This document shows, one piece after another, positions 1 to 5,912 of a DNA stretch of 5,947 nt. The notes under the pieces were generated by a model. That model was not told the DNA's origin, searched no databases, and worked only from the letters and a program-made list of their open reading frames with translations. The first letter of the stretch is position 1; the number at the start of each line of letters is the position of its first letter. Position numbers and translations under genes: made by a program. This DNA is from Eggerthellaceae bacterium UBA5906 (GTDB lineage: Bacteria > Actinomycetota > Coriobacteriia > Coriobacteriales > Eggerthellaceae): assembly GCA_002431805.1 (NCBI GenBank), contig DJEE01000041.1, positions 1-5,947 on the forward strand, given 5' to 3'.

Positions 1-1281
1 GTCAACCGTTGCAGCAACGAGGTGCCTCGCACTGCTTTCACGCCCGAAGAATTAGCTGACCTGACCATCGGGTTTTACCGTCGCAATTACATAGAGGGCT
101 TGTTTTTAAGCTCGGGCGTCATTCGCACGCCTGATTACACAACAGAGCTGATGATTCGCGCCTTAAGGCTGTTGCGTGAAGAGCATCGGTTCAGGGGGTA
201 CATTCATGCAAAAGCGGTTCCGGGCACTTCGCCCGAACTTATTGATGAGTTGGGGCATCTTGCCGACCGCATGAGCGTAAACCTGGAATTGCCGAGCCAA
301 AAAAGCCTGCAGCTGCTGTGCCCGCAAAAGAACAAGCAACGCATCATCCAGCCTATGCGTCAAATCCGCGACAATATGGCGCAAGACGCGGAAACGCACG
401 GGCAAACGCGCCGTAAAACCACGTATCTGCCGTCAACGCAGCCAAAGCATCGCAGAAGGGCGTTCGTGCCTGCGGGGCAGTCAACGCAAATGATCATCGG
501 CGCTACGCCAGAGTCGGATTTTCAGATTCTGAATCTTTCGCAAGCGCTCTATAAAAGCATGGGGCTCAAGCGCGTGTTTTTTAGCGCGTATCTGCCGGTA
601 AGCTCAGATGCGCGTCTTCCCCAGAACACGGCGGTGCAGCTTAATCGGGAGCATAGGCTGTACCAGGCAGATTGGCTGCTGCGCTTTTACAAATTCGATG
701 TGTCGGAAATCATAGGTGCGGACAACCCGAACCTTGCCACCGACGTTGACCCGAAGGCTGCGTGGGCGCTTAATCATTTAGATGTGTTTCCCGTTGAGGT
801 GAATACAGCGCCGCTGGAAGTACTGCTGCGCGTGCCGGGAATTGGTCCGCGTGGCGCGCGTTTGATTGTTCGTGCGCGAAAAACATCGTGCTTGCGTGAA
901 GCGGAGCTGCGCAAGCTTGGCATCGCGTATAAGCGTGCGCGCTACTTCATTACCTGCAACGGGAAGTATCAAGGCCGTGGGGTTGAGTTTAGCCCTGAGG
1001 CTTTGCGCGCTCAGCTTGCCGCGCCAATTGACGGGGGCAAGCACGGTGCCCGTGCCGGGAGGGTATTACCGGGACAAATGAGCCTGTTCGGGCAAGAAGT
1101 GGGCAGGGCAAGCATTGGCAGGGGCGATAAAGCATCCTTGCCGTCTTCGCAGCAGAACGTGCAGCTTCCCGGTGCACAGGCGGGGCTTGCAAGTGATCAG
1201 GCTGCAAGTGCCGCTTCTTCTGCTGACGGGCTGTTTGGATGGCAACATGCGCTGCAGGGTCGTCAGAAGGTGCTCGCATGA
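1..1281 (+). CDS. Radical SAM protein, putative DNA modification/repair family (5' end outside window)
   Basis: The frame is open from the first base, and the first codons (VNRCSNEVPR) match the stretch that directly follows the CxxxCxYC cluster motif in this family. The three iron-sulfur cysteines are therefore probably just upstream, and the GTG at 22 is an internal valine, not a start. The window holds 426 residues. Family-like segments follow in order: FYRRNYIEGLFLSSGV, which replaces the usual glycine-rich SAM-binding strand; GYIHAKAVPG; RMSVNLELPS; QMIIGATPESD; and VFFSAYLPV. A helix-hairpin-helix DNA-binding motif (LLRVPGIGPRGARLIVRAR) lies near residues 275-293, followed by RYFITCNGKYQG. 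The last 90 or so residues are Gln/Ala/Ser-rich and look flexible. The family is recalled as TIGR03916-like. The expected role is SAM-dependent chemistry on DNA, but no reaction is known to me. The stop overlaps the next gene by four bases, so the two are co-transcribed and probably act together. Confidence 0.92.
   Translation, partial: VNRCSNEVPRTAFTPEELADLTIGFYRRNYIEGLFLSSGVIRTPDYTTELMIRALRLLREEHRFRGYIHAKAVPGTSPELIDELGHLADRMSVNLELPSQKSLQLLCPQKNKQRIIQPMRQIRDNMAQDAETHGQTRRKTTYLPSTQPKHRRRAFVPAGQSTQMIIGATPESDFQILNLSQALYKSMGLKRVFFSAYLPVSSDARLPQNTAVQLNREHRLYQADWLLRFYKFDVSEIIGADNPNLATDVDPKAAWALNHLDVFPVEVNTAPLEVLLRVPGIGPRGARLIVRARKTSCLREAELRKLGIAYKRARYFITCNGKYQGRGVEFSPEALRAQLAAPIDGGKHGARAGRVLPGQMSLFGQEVGRASIGRGDKASLPSSQQNVQLPGAQAGLASDQAASAASSADGLFGWQHALQGRQKVLA
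1265..1270 (+). promoter_or_regulatory. Ribosome binding site that fixes the start of the DUF4130 gene
   Basis: AGAAGG lies seven bases before the ATG at 1278. It sits inside the end of the upstream gene and supports the ATGA-overlap start over the in-frame ATG at 1239, which would create a 43-base overlap. Confidence 0.7.
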
Positions 1282-2177
1282 GGGCCGCTGCCGAGCCATT
1301 GAACAACGTTGCCTACGTGTACGATGGCACCACCGAAGGGCTGCTTAGCGCGGTATTCCAAACGTATGCGTTGCACGAGCAGCCGCAAGACATGCTGCGC
1401 GAGGATATGCTGCAACCGCGGTTGGGGCAAAGCATCCGGTTTGTCGAAACCGACGCAGCGCTTGCGCAGCGCGTGAAAGTGGGCATCTGCAAGCGTGCGG
1501 GTCGTTCGGCATGGGAAGCGGTGCTGCACGCATCGCTTTCGGACGACCCTCAGGCGGCAATGGCGGTGTATCGTTTCGTGCGTTATGTGATGGCGCGTCC
1601 GGCAGCAAGCAATCGCGGGTTGGTGCACAACCTTGCGCATCCCATTGCCGGTCCCGTTGCAAAGCTCAGCCGCTCGGTCATGAACGAGCGGCACCTTATG
1701 CAGCAATTTTTGCGGTTCGAGCACTTTGAAAACGATATATGGTTTGCGCAATGCAACCCAAAAGCAAATGTGGTTCCGCTGTTGATGGATTGGTTTTCGG
1801 GACGGTTTAACAACCAGCGGTTCGTCATCTACGACGAGGTGCACCACGTGGCAGGCATCTACGATGGTTCGGGCTGGTGTCTTGCCCGTACAGACGAGGT
1901 GCATCTTCCGTTGCACGCTGAGGATGAACAGCTTATGCAAAAGGCGTGGAAGGGGTTTTATGATGCGGTAGCCATACCGGCGCGGTATCACCCTGAGCTG
2001 TGGCGTCATTTCATGCCGAAGCGCTTCTGGAAGAACATCCTTGAAGTGCGCGACGAAGCGCTCGGTGCTGGGGTGGGGGCAGGGGAGCTTCCGCCGGTGT
2101 CGTTGGCGCAGGCGTCAAGTGGGCAGCGCGACAAGCTTGCAGGTGCCAAATTTGCAAACGGTGTTGATGCGCGCTAA
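1278..2177 (+). CDS. DUF4130-type probable DNA metabolism protein, partner of the radical SAM protein
   Basis: This 299-residue protein starts at the ATG of an ATGA overlap with the radical SAM gene, behind a good AGAAGG site. It begins with the family-like strand VAYVYDGTTEGLLSAVF (about residues 11-27), followed by a region containing VETD. The DUF4130 core then runs through AVYRFVRY, HLMQQFLRFEHF, DIWFAQCNPKANVVPLL, FVIYDEVHH and the C-terminal signature FMPKRFWKNILE (about residues 243-254). The tail after that is Gly/Ala/Ser-rich. The family is recalled as TIGR03915-like, always encoded next to the radical SAM protein. In other bacteria a DUF4130 domain is fused to a uracil-DNA glycosylase-like domain. 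No such domain is present here, because the protein ends about 45 residues after the MPKRFW signature. The inferred role is a cytoplasmic DNA-binding or DNA-processing partner of the upstream enzyme. The biochemical activity is unknown to me. Confidence 0.9.
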   Translation: MRAAAEPLNNVAYVYDGTTEGLLSAVFQTYALHEQPQDMLREDMLQPRLGQSIRFVETDAALAQRVKVGICKRAGRSAWEAVLHASLSDDPQAAMAVYRFVRYVMARPAASNRGLVHNLAHPIAGPVAKLSRSVMNERHLMQQFLRFEHFENDIWFAQCNPKANVVPLLMDWFSGRFNNQRFVIYDEVHHVAGIYDGSGWCLARTDEVHLPLHAEDEQLMQKAWKGFYDAVAIPARYHPELWRHFMPKRFWKNILEVRDEALGAGVGAGELPPVSLAQASSGQRDKLAGAKFANGVDAR

Positions 2178-2312
2178 TGGCACCTGAGTTCGAGTTCGGG
2201 CGTTGATGATTCGCCTTAAGACGCGCGATTTGCATCTTGAGGTAACGTGCGTGCAAGAGGTTACGCAAGAAAGCTTAGCGCAACCGATTGCACGGAAATT
2301 CGCATGGTGGCG

Positions 2313-3548
2313 CTACATGGTACGGGTTGCATTGCCGGGATCTATGGACATGCTTTGGAAACGCTCTGCCATGTAGTCGTTATCGAAATGGTCGTCAATG
2401 AACTGCGAAATGGCGTTATCAGGTTGGATGCCCGCTTCGCGCTGATACCAGCGGTCAAGCGACATCAACGTCATGGCGCAGTCAACAATCATGATGGCGG
2501 CGCAAATGGCGGTAAGGCTATAGCGCCAATTCCAAGGGATGCGGTTTACCAGTTTCAGCATCCAAGGCAGGCACAGTTTCACCCAGAACATGCCCAGCAC
2601 GCCCCACATGGCCATGAACATGCCGTTGGTGCGCCCGTCAATGGAAAGGAAGGTCCCCGTGTAATCCCAGGCCACAATGCCGAAAGCAAATTGCATGAAC
2701 CAGCTTACGGCAAACTCAAACGCTCCGCCGATAACCGCGCTTACCAAAAAAACCACAATAAGCGGCGCTTTATGGAAACGGTTCAGCGCCATGGTCATAA
2801 GCATAGCGCCCACACCGTAAATGGGCGAAAACGGGCCGAACAGCAGGCCTGCGCGGTCTTGGTACACGCCGGGCTCAACTACCAGCACGTGGTAAATCGT
2901 TTCTATGATCAAGCCAAGCACGCTGCACACTACGAAAATCCAGAATAGGTTGAAGAAGTTCAGTGTGATGTAGCCCTTGCCGGTGGGGTCAAGCCCCAGC
3001 GTGCCTTCTTCAGCCTGCTCGCGGGTTTCCATGTCGCGCAGCTTGCGGCGCAGCTCGCGTTCGCCCGCAAGGGCGGGGTCTAGGTAAGACTGCATGACAA
3101 TCAGGAACACGGCAACGACGGCATGGGGGATAACGTTCGCGCCCAGGCCGCTGAGCATGATGGAGCACACGATGATGGCGGCCAGGATGAATATCATGGC
3201 CTCGGTACCTTGCGCCGCATGCTTGCGCTTGTTGCGAAGCAAGCGAATGCCGAATGTTGCAAACATGGCGGCAAGTGCTGTGTACAGCACCATCTCAACG
3301 ATATAAATGGTTACCGTGGCGGTGCTGGCCTTGATGTCAAGGTTCCCGGATGTGAATTCCAGCACCATCGAAACAATGGTGATTGTTAAAAGCGCAGCCG
3401 TTGCACCACCGGCAACCAGGCACAGCACCCCGAATACCTTCACGGCTAGGGGCAAACGCTTGCGGTCAATAGCATCGCGATCGGCACGAAACCGCTTTTT
3501 CGCGTGCGAATTGTTGTTTGAAGTGCTGGTGTTGCTGTTCGTAGTCAT
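2313..3548 (-). CDS. Integral membrane protein with CmpB/DUF1113 (putative ABC transporter type IV) domain
   Basis: This 411-residue protein starts at the ATG at 3548, chosen because an AAGGGG site precedes it and because the much longer open frame upstream runs through antisense tRNA. The N-terminus is Asn/Ser/Thr-rich (residues 1-15), then strongly basic (16-31). Hydrophobic segments lie at about 33-60, 77-103 and 115-152. A charged cytoplasmic stretch (160-190) follows, then the conserved domain at 195-365. Its signatures are FWIFVVCSVLGLIIETIYH, LLFGPFSPIYGVGAM and the WDYTG...DGRTNGMF...WGVLG block, all typical of PF06541. An acidic cytoplasmic tail (365-411) ends the protein. The family is widespread in Firmicutes and Actinobacteria and is labelled a putative ABC permease, but no ATPase is encoded nearby and transport has not been shown to my knowledge. 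The N-terminal three-helix module is an addition to the minimal domain. The gene is convergent with the DUF4130 gene and divergent from the tRNA. Confidence 0.88.
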   Translation of the reverse strand: MTTNSNTSTSNNNSHAKKRFRADRDAIDRKRLPLAVKVFGVLCLVAGGATAALLTITIVSMVLEFTSGNLDIKASTATVTIYIVEMVLYTALAAMFATFGIRLLRNKRKHAAQGTEAMIFILAAIIVCSIMLSGLGANVIPHAVVAVFLIVMQSYLDPALAGERELRRKLRDMETREQAEEGTLGLDPTGKGYITLNFFNLFWIFVVCSVLGLIIETIYHVLVVEPGVYQDRAGLLFGPFSPIYGVGAMLMTMALNRFHKAPLIVVFLVSAVIGGAFEFAVSWFMQFAFGIVAWDYTGTFLSIDGRTNGMFMAMWGVLGMFWVKLCLPWMLKLVNRIPWNWRYSLTAICAAIMIVDCAMTLMSLDRWYQREAGIQPDNAISQFIDDHFDNDYMAERFQSMSIDPGNATRTM

Positions 3549-3552
3549 AAGA

Positions 3553-3558
3553 CCCCTT
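3553..3558 (-). promoter_or_regulatory. Ribosome binding site for the CmpB-domain membrane protein
   Basis: On the minus strand AAGGGG lies four bases before the ATG at 3548 (six counted from AAGG). It is the only good site near the point where protein-like sequence begins, so it decides the start. Confidence 0.65.
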
Positions 3559-3607
3559 GTGCAAGTGCGGCGTCCTGGCGGGCCAGGGACGTTTGTGTGT
3601 CTGAAAC

Positions 3608-3613
3608 AGTATA
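3608..3613 (-). promoter_or_regulatory. Candidate -10 box for the membrane protein gene
   Basis: TATACT on the minus strand would give a leader of roughly 50 bases. No good -35 lies 16-18 bases upstream (AGGCGC at 17), so this is tentative. A perfect TTGACA at 3735-3740 on the same strand lacks a good -10 partner. The rest of 3549-3806 shows nothing else I can support. Confidence 0.3.
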
Positions 3614-3806
3614 CCGTGGTCAGATGGTTTGCGCCTATAAGGGCAGAAAACGCTTTGATGACGAGGAAATGGAGCATCAGTAACGCGTTTGCGCGCCGTC
3701 GAAGGCACCCTGAATCCTCTTTGAACAGCTTCTCTGTCAAGTTAGGGGCGGCACGCTTGAGGGCAGCTTGCTTTGGAGATTCCTGGGTCTGGAGCAAATT
3801 AGTGCT

Positions 3807-3834
3807 TTGAGATGCAGCGGTGTTGGCGTACAAT
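3807..3834 (+). promoter_or_regulatory. Sigma-70-type promoter of the tRNA-Thr gene
   Basis: TTGAGA (3807-3812) and TACAAT (3829-3834) are separated by 16 bases, five of six matches to consensus at the -10 box. Transcription would begin near 3841, about 13 bases before the mature tRNA 5' end, leaving a short leader for RNase P to remove. Confidence 0.7.
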
Positions 3835-3853
3835 AACCAGACACGTTTTCCGT

Positions 3854-3928
3854 GCCGGCATGACGCAACGGTAGCGTAGCAGTTTTGTAAACTGCCTGTT
3901 GCAGGTTCGAATCCTGTTGCCGGCTCCA
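3854..3928 (+). tRNA. tRNA-Thr (anticodon TGT)
   Basis: All four arms can be paired by eye. The acceptor stem GCCGGCA/TGCCGGC is a perfect seven base pairs. The D stem is ACGC/GCGT with an AACGGTA loop. The anticodon stem GCAGT/ACTGC encloses TTTGTAA, giving anticodon TGT at 3886-3888, which reads ACA. The variable loop is CTGTT, and the T stem GCAGG/CCTGT has one G-U pair and loop TTCGAAT. The discriminator base is T (3925), and CCA is encoded at 3926-3928. The gene stands alone with its own promoter and terminator. Confidence 0.97.
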
Positions 3929-3936
3929 TAGTAAGC

Positions 3937-3967
3937 AAAGGGCCGTCGCAGCTGCGACGGCCCTTTT
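3937..3967 (+). terminator. Rho-independent terminator after tRNA-Thr
   Basis: AAAGGGCCGTCGCAG is followed directly by its exact reverse complement, a perfect 30-base palindrome at 3937-3966, and the T tract is four bases long. In RNA it folds as a long GC-rich hairpin with a small loop at GCAGCTGC. It lies eight bases after the encoded CCA. Confidence 0.9.
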
Positions 3968-4444
3968 GACGTTTGCAGTGCTGAGTCCTGCCTAATGAGT
4001 CGGAGGGTGCCGGGCTTCGTTGGCTCGTTTGCGAGTCAGATAATAGTTCTCGCAAAAGTCCACGCGTCAAAGCGATCCGGTTGGATTGGCTTATTTCAAA
4101 AGCTCATGAGTCAAAATAGTCCGGTATCTTTTAGTCGGCACCAGCTGCTTACAGGTGTCTCGCTTTGCCATAATGGCGTCGGAGATAAGCGAGGCCACGA
4201 AATACGCAATGCTGCTACATTTTTTTCGTTCGCGCTTTCTCGGATGCAGATTTTGCTCGTAATGAGAAACGTTTTCGTGTCCCGATGCACATTTGCTGGG
4301 GAGTGGGGAAGTTTTGGCCTGAGCTCTGACTAAAACACCAAGTGATGTTGCAGAAAAGTACGGTAGTGAGATTCTAGTTCCGAAAAAGAACGGTTGCTGG
4401 TGCAAATTTTCGGGGGGGGGGACCGGAGGTTCTCATTCCCCTCA
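3968..4444. other. Gene-free region downstream of the tRNA
   Basis: No reading frame here has a plausible ribosome binding site, start and protein-like composition together. The base composition is more AT-rich than in the flanking genes, notably around 4205-4410. One short stretch in the plus frame, from the CTG at 4326 to about 4411, translates to a protein-like segment (TPSDVAEKYGSEILVPKKNG). It has a stop directly upstream (4320-4322), no ATG/GTG start, and runs into the ten-G tract. It may be the remnant of a foreign gene beside a tRNA, but no repeat of the tRNA 3' end, which would mark an attachment site, is seen in the window. Confidence 0.5.
4412..4421. repeat. Ten-base G homopolymer
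   Basis: Ten consecutive G residues follow TTTTC and precede ACCGG. Tracts of this length are prone to slipped-strand mispairing and to base-calling error. The tract is not inside a gene I can defend, though a short protein-like plus-strand frame enters it. Confidence 0.95.
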
Positions 4445-4584
4445 AAACCTGCATCGGCGCCGCGTAACTGACGAGCTTGTATTGGCAACACACAATTGGC
4501 GGGCTTGTATCAGCGTTGCAACGTCATCGAGCTTGCGTCAACGTCGTATAGCTGGCGAACTTGCGTTGTGGCTGCAAAGCCGTC
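4445..4584. repeat. Degenerate tandem repeat, exact 28-bp period, five units
   Basis: Units start at 4445, 4473, 4501, 4529 and 4557 with no insertion or deletion between them. Each of the last four begins with a form of G(A/G)(G/A)CTTG. By hand count the unit pairs I compared match at 15-17 of 28 positions. Columns 4 (C), 6 (T), 7 (G), 10 (T) and 28 (C) are identical in all five units, and many other differences are transitions. A sixth unit starting at 4585 is at best very weak. Because 28 is not a multiple of three, this is not an ordinary protein repeat. There are no spacers, so it is not a CRISPR array. It lies immediately past the end of the decayed nuclease-domain frame. Confidence 0.7.
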
Positions 4585-4588
4585 AGAA

Positions 4589-5656
4589 TCAGCATCGATA
4601 CGTTCGTTCAGCTTTGCGGTGTGCTCGTATGCTCTTGCTCTCGCCCGCCACCTGGCGCAACGGTGCGCGGCGTGCCCTGCTGCAGCAACTTATGAGCACC
4701 TTGCCCCTAGCTTTCCCACTTGCCAAATGTTGCGCTTGGCTGCTTTGCAGCTGTGCTTGGCACATAATTTCTGGACTCGTTTTACTCAAGCTTGCGAAAG
4801 TCGCTGTAACAGACGACTTTCTCCATAGGGCGATTTGACGCTCGCGTGCCTCGTAATATTTTGCAACAGAATGAGGATTGCGGCTTTTTGCCGATGCTCG
4901 CAAGGGGCTTTGACGTTGCAGCACAATGCGAATTTGCTCTGCAGCATGCGCGTATGAGCGGAATTCAAGCACCTGCGCGGTGGATAAGCTGATATGCGTC
5001 GCAACATTGATGGTGGCCATTTGGTTTCGCCGAGCGGCGTCTTTCGCAAGTCCTTTGCGCGACGCGTGAACGGAATCGGCGTCGAAATCGACCAGCACGC
5101 TTCGGCGAGCGCCATCGCGGCCACGTGCGGAAATGGTCAAGTCGGGAATGCGCGTGACGAAGCGTCGACTTCCCGAATCGTTTCCGTCGAACAATCGTAT
5201 GGGCTGGTTGAGCCGAATTTCCCCAAGCCCGAAGCCCCCGAAGTGCACGGGCAGACCGAACCCCATGGCCAAGGCAGACTCCATGGGCGACCGTGCGTTG
5301 TCGCGCACGTAAGCCAAAGCTCTCCGTGCTTTGGCACTCCCACAAAATCCCGGAACTGTGTCAAGAAAGCGTGCTAATGATGCTGCGGACGTCAAAGGCT
5401 TGTCTTTGCCCTCGCGATGCGAGATCCCGCCAAGCGCCGTCTCGTCGATTCTGTACGCCGAGCATAATGCGTGGCCAATGTATATGGTCTCTTCGATGCT
5501 CAACACGGCGGTTCGATGCACTTTTTTGGGTTAATGAGAATTCTGGCGAACCCGTGTTAGCGTTGCAAAGTCGTTGCGCCCATGCTGCCGGAGGACGGAA
5601 ATATCGCGCACATTACGTGTTTTGGCGCGGTGGCGTTTTGTGGAGGGCGTGTGCAT
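4589..5656 (-). pseudogene. Degenerate AbiEi/DUF559-like nuclease-domain protein
   Basis: The main open part runs from a GTG at 5521 to the stop at 4589 (310 codons). Coriobacterial relatives, as I recall them, carry a C-terminal nuclease-like domain reached through an ELCGxY block, a SPMESALA block, a GGYGL block and a DLxW...VEYDSDxFH core. Here these appear as HALCSAY (residues 17-23 from the GTG), SPMESALA (78-85), FGGFGL (94-99) and IPDL...VLVDFDADSVH (125-152), then KDAARRN (160-166). The GTG falls inside the conserved block and has no ribosome binding site (CCCAAAAAA precedes it). In the same frame a TAA at 5531-5533 interrupts it. The 41 codons before that, back to an ATG at 5654-5656, read plausibly as family sequence (KRHRAKTRN, DFATLTRV), and a TGA follows upstream at 5675-5677. 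After about residue 235 the sequence turns Ser/Ala/Arg-rich without family character, a likely read-through tail. Translation from the GTG as a short protein remains possible. Confidence 0.65.
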
Positions 5657-5724
5657 AACGTTTGTGCAAACCCGTCAGTTCGGTGCATCTGTGCCGTGCA
5701 AAAGCAACAAATGGGTGCACGTGC

Positions 5725-5753
5725 AGGACAAACACGCGTCTGACCGCTATAAT
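5725..5753 (+). promoter_or_regulatory. Sigma-70-type promoter for the right-hand gene
   Basis: A perfect TATAAT (5748-5753) lies 17 bases after AGGACA (5725-5730), which matches TTGACA at four of six positions. Transcription would start near 5760 and read rightward into a leader of about 150 bases. It faces away from the decayed nuclease-domain gene. Confidence 0.7.
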
Positions 5754-5760
5754 CCTACAA

Positions 5761-5900
5761 GTTTGAAACGTTCCGCCTACAGCATGAACCCGTAACGCAA
5801 CACCAACGCGCGGGACGTTCCCTCAAGTCCTGCGCACGTGCGGGCGGGGGGTGGCGCCAAAGGGGCGCGTAGGCTGGCCGCGAAGCGAGTGCGGCCCGTA
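5761..5900 (+). promoter_or_regulatory. Structured GC-rich 5' leader, possible cis-regulatory RNA
   Basis: Between the promoter and the ribosome binding site several complementary segments nest. GCCTAC (5775-5780) can pair with GTAGGC (5869-5874) as a closing stem. Inside lie GGGA-CGT-TCCC (5812-5822), the self-complementary CGCACGTGCG (5833-5842) and GCGCC-AAAGG-GGCGC (5854-5868). A separate hairpin, GGCCGC (5876-5881) with GCGGCC (5891-5896), ends just before the ribosome binding site. No T tract follows, so any control would act on translation rather than by termination. I recognise no known riboswitch class, and the pairings are by eye only. Confidence 0.35.
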
Positions 5901-5907
5901 AAAGGAG
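5901..5907 (+). promoter_or_regulatory. Ribosome binding site of the right-hand gene
   Basis: AAAGGAG lies five bases before the GTG at 5913 and four bases after the 5891-5896 arm of the last leader hairpin, close enough for structure to influence access. It is the basis for calling a gene from so little coding sequence. Confidence 0.75.
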
Positions 5908-5912
5908 CAAAG

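Noticed and set aside
22..24. GTG as start of the radical SAM gene
   Set aside because: Family-like sequence is already present in the codons before it, and the frame is open to the window edge. It is an internal valine of a truncated gene.
1239..1277. Earlier in-frame ATG for the DUF4130 gene
   Set aside because: It would add 13 residues without family character and a long overlap. The ATG at 1278 has the AGAAGG site and an ATGA junction.
1263..2009. Long minus-strand frame opposite the DUF4130 gene
   Set aside because: It is a shadow of a well-supported gene on the other strand and has no recognisable product.
2242..2264. Hairpin GTAAC/GTTAC as terminator between the convergent genes
   Set aside because: The stem is only five base pairs with a 13-base loop and no T tract on either strand.
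3549..4070. N-terminal extension of the membrane protein frame by 174 residues, including MEPATGFEPATGSLQ
   Set aside because: It is the antisense translation of the tRNA-Thr gene and its terminator, a well-known annotation artefact. The real start has a ribosome binding site at 3553-3558.
3995..4333. Plus-strand frame of 112 codons after the tRNA terminator
   Set aside because: It has no ribosome binding site, no recognisable family, and irregular composition.
4091..4405. Minus-strand frame of 104 codons
   Set aside because: It has a TTG start directly behind a C tract with no ribosome binding site, and no recognisable motif.
4445..4584. CRISPR array
   Set aside because: The 28-bp units abut without spacers and differ at about 40-45% of positions. 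No cas gene is present.
4482..4838. Plus-strand frame of 118 codons through the repeat and beyond
   Set aside because: It is Arg/Cys/Leu-rich, runs through the 28-bp repeats, which are not a multiple of three, and then opposite the nuclease-domain frame. It has no ribosome binding site.
4994..5377. Plus-strand frame of 127 codons
   Set aside because: It lies opposite the conserved part of the nuclease-domain gene, has no ribosome binding site, and its composition is as expected for a shadow.
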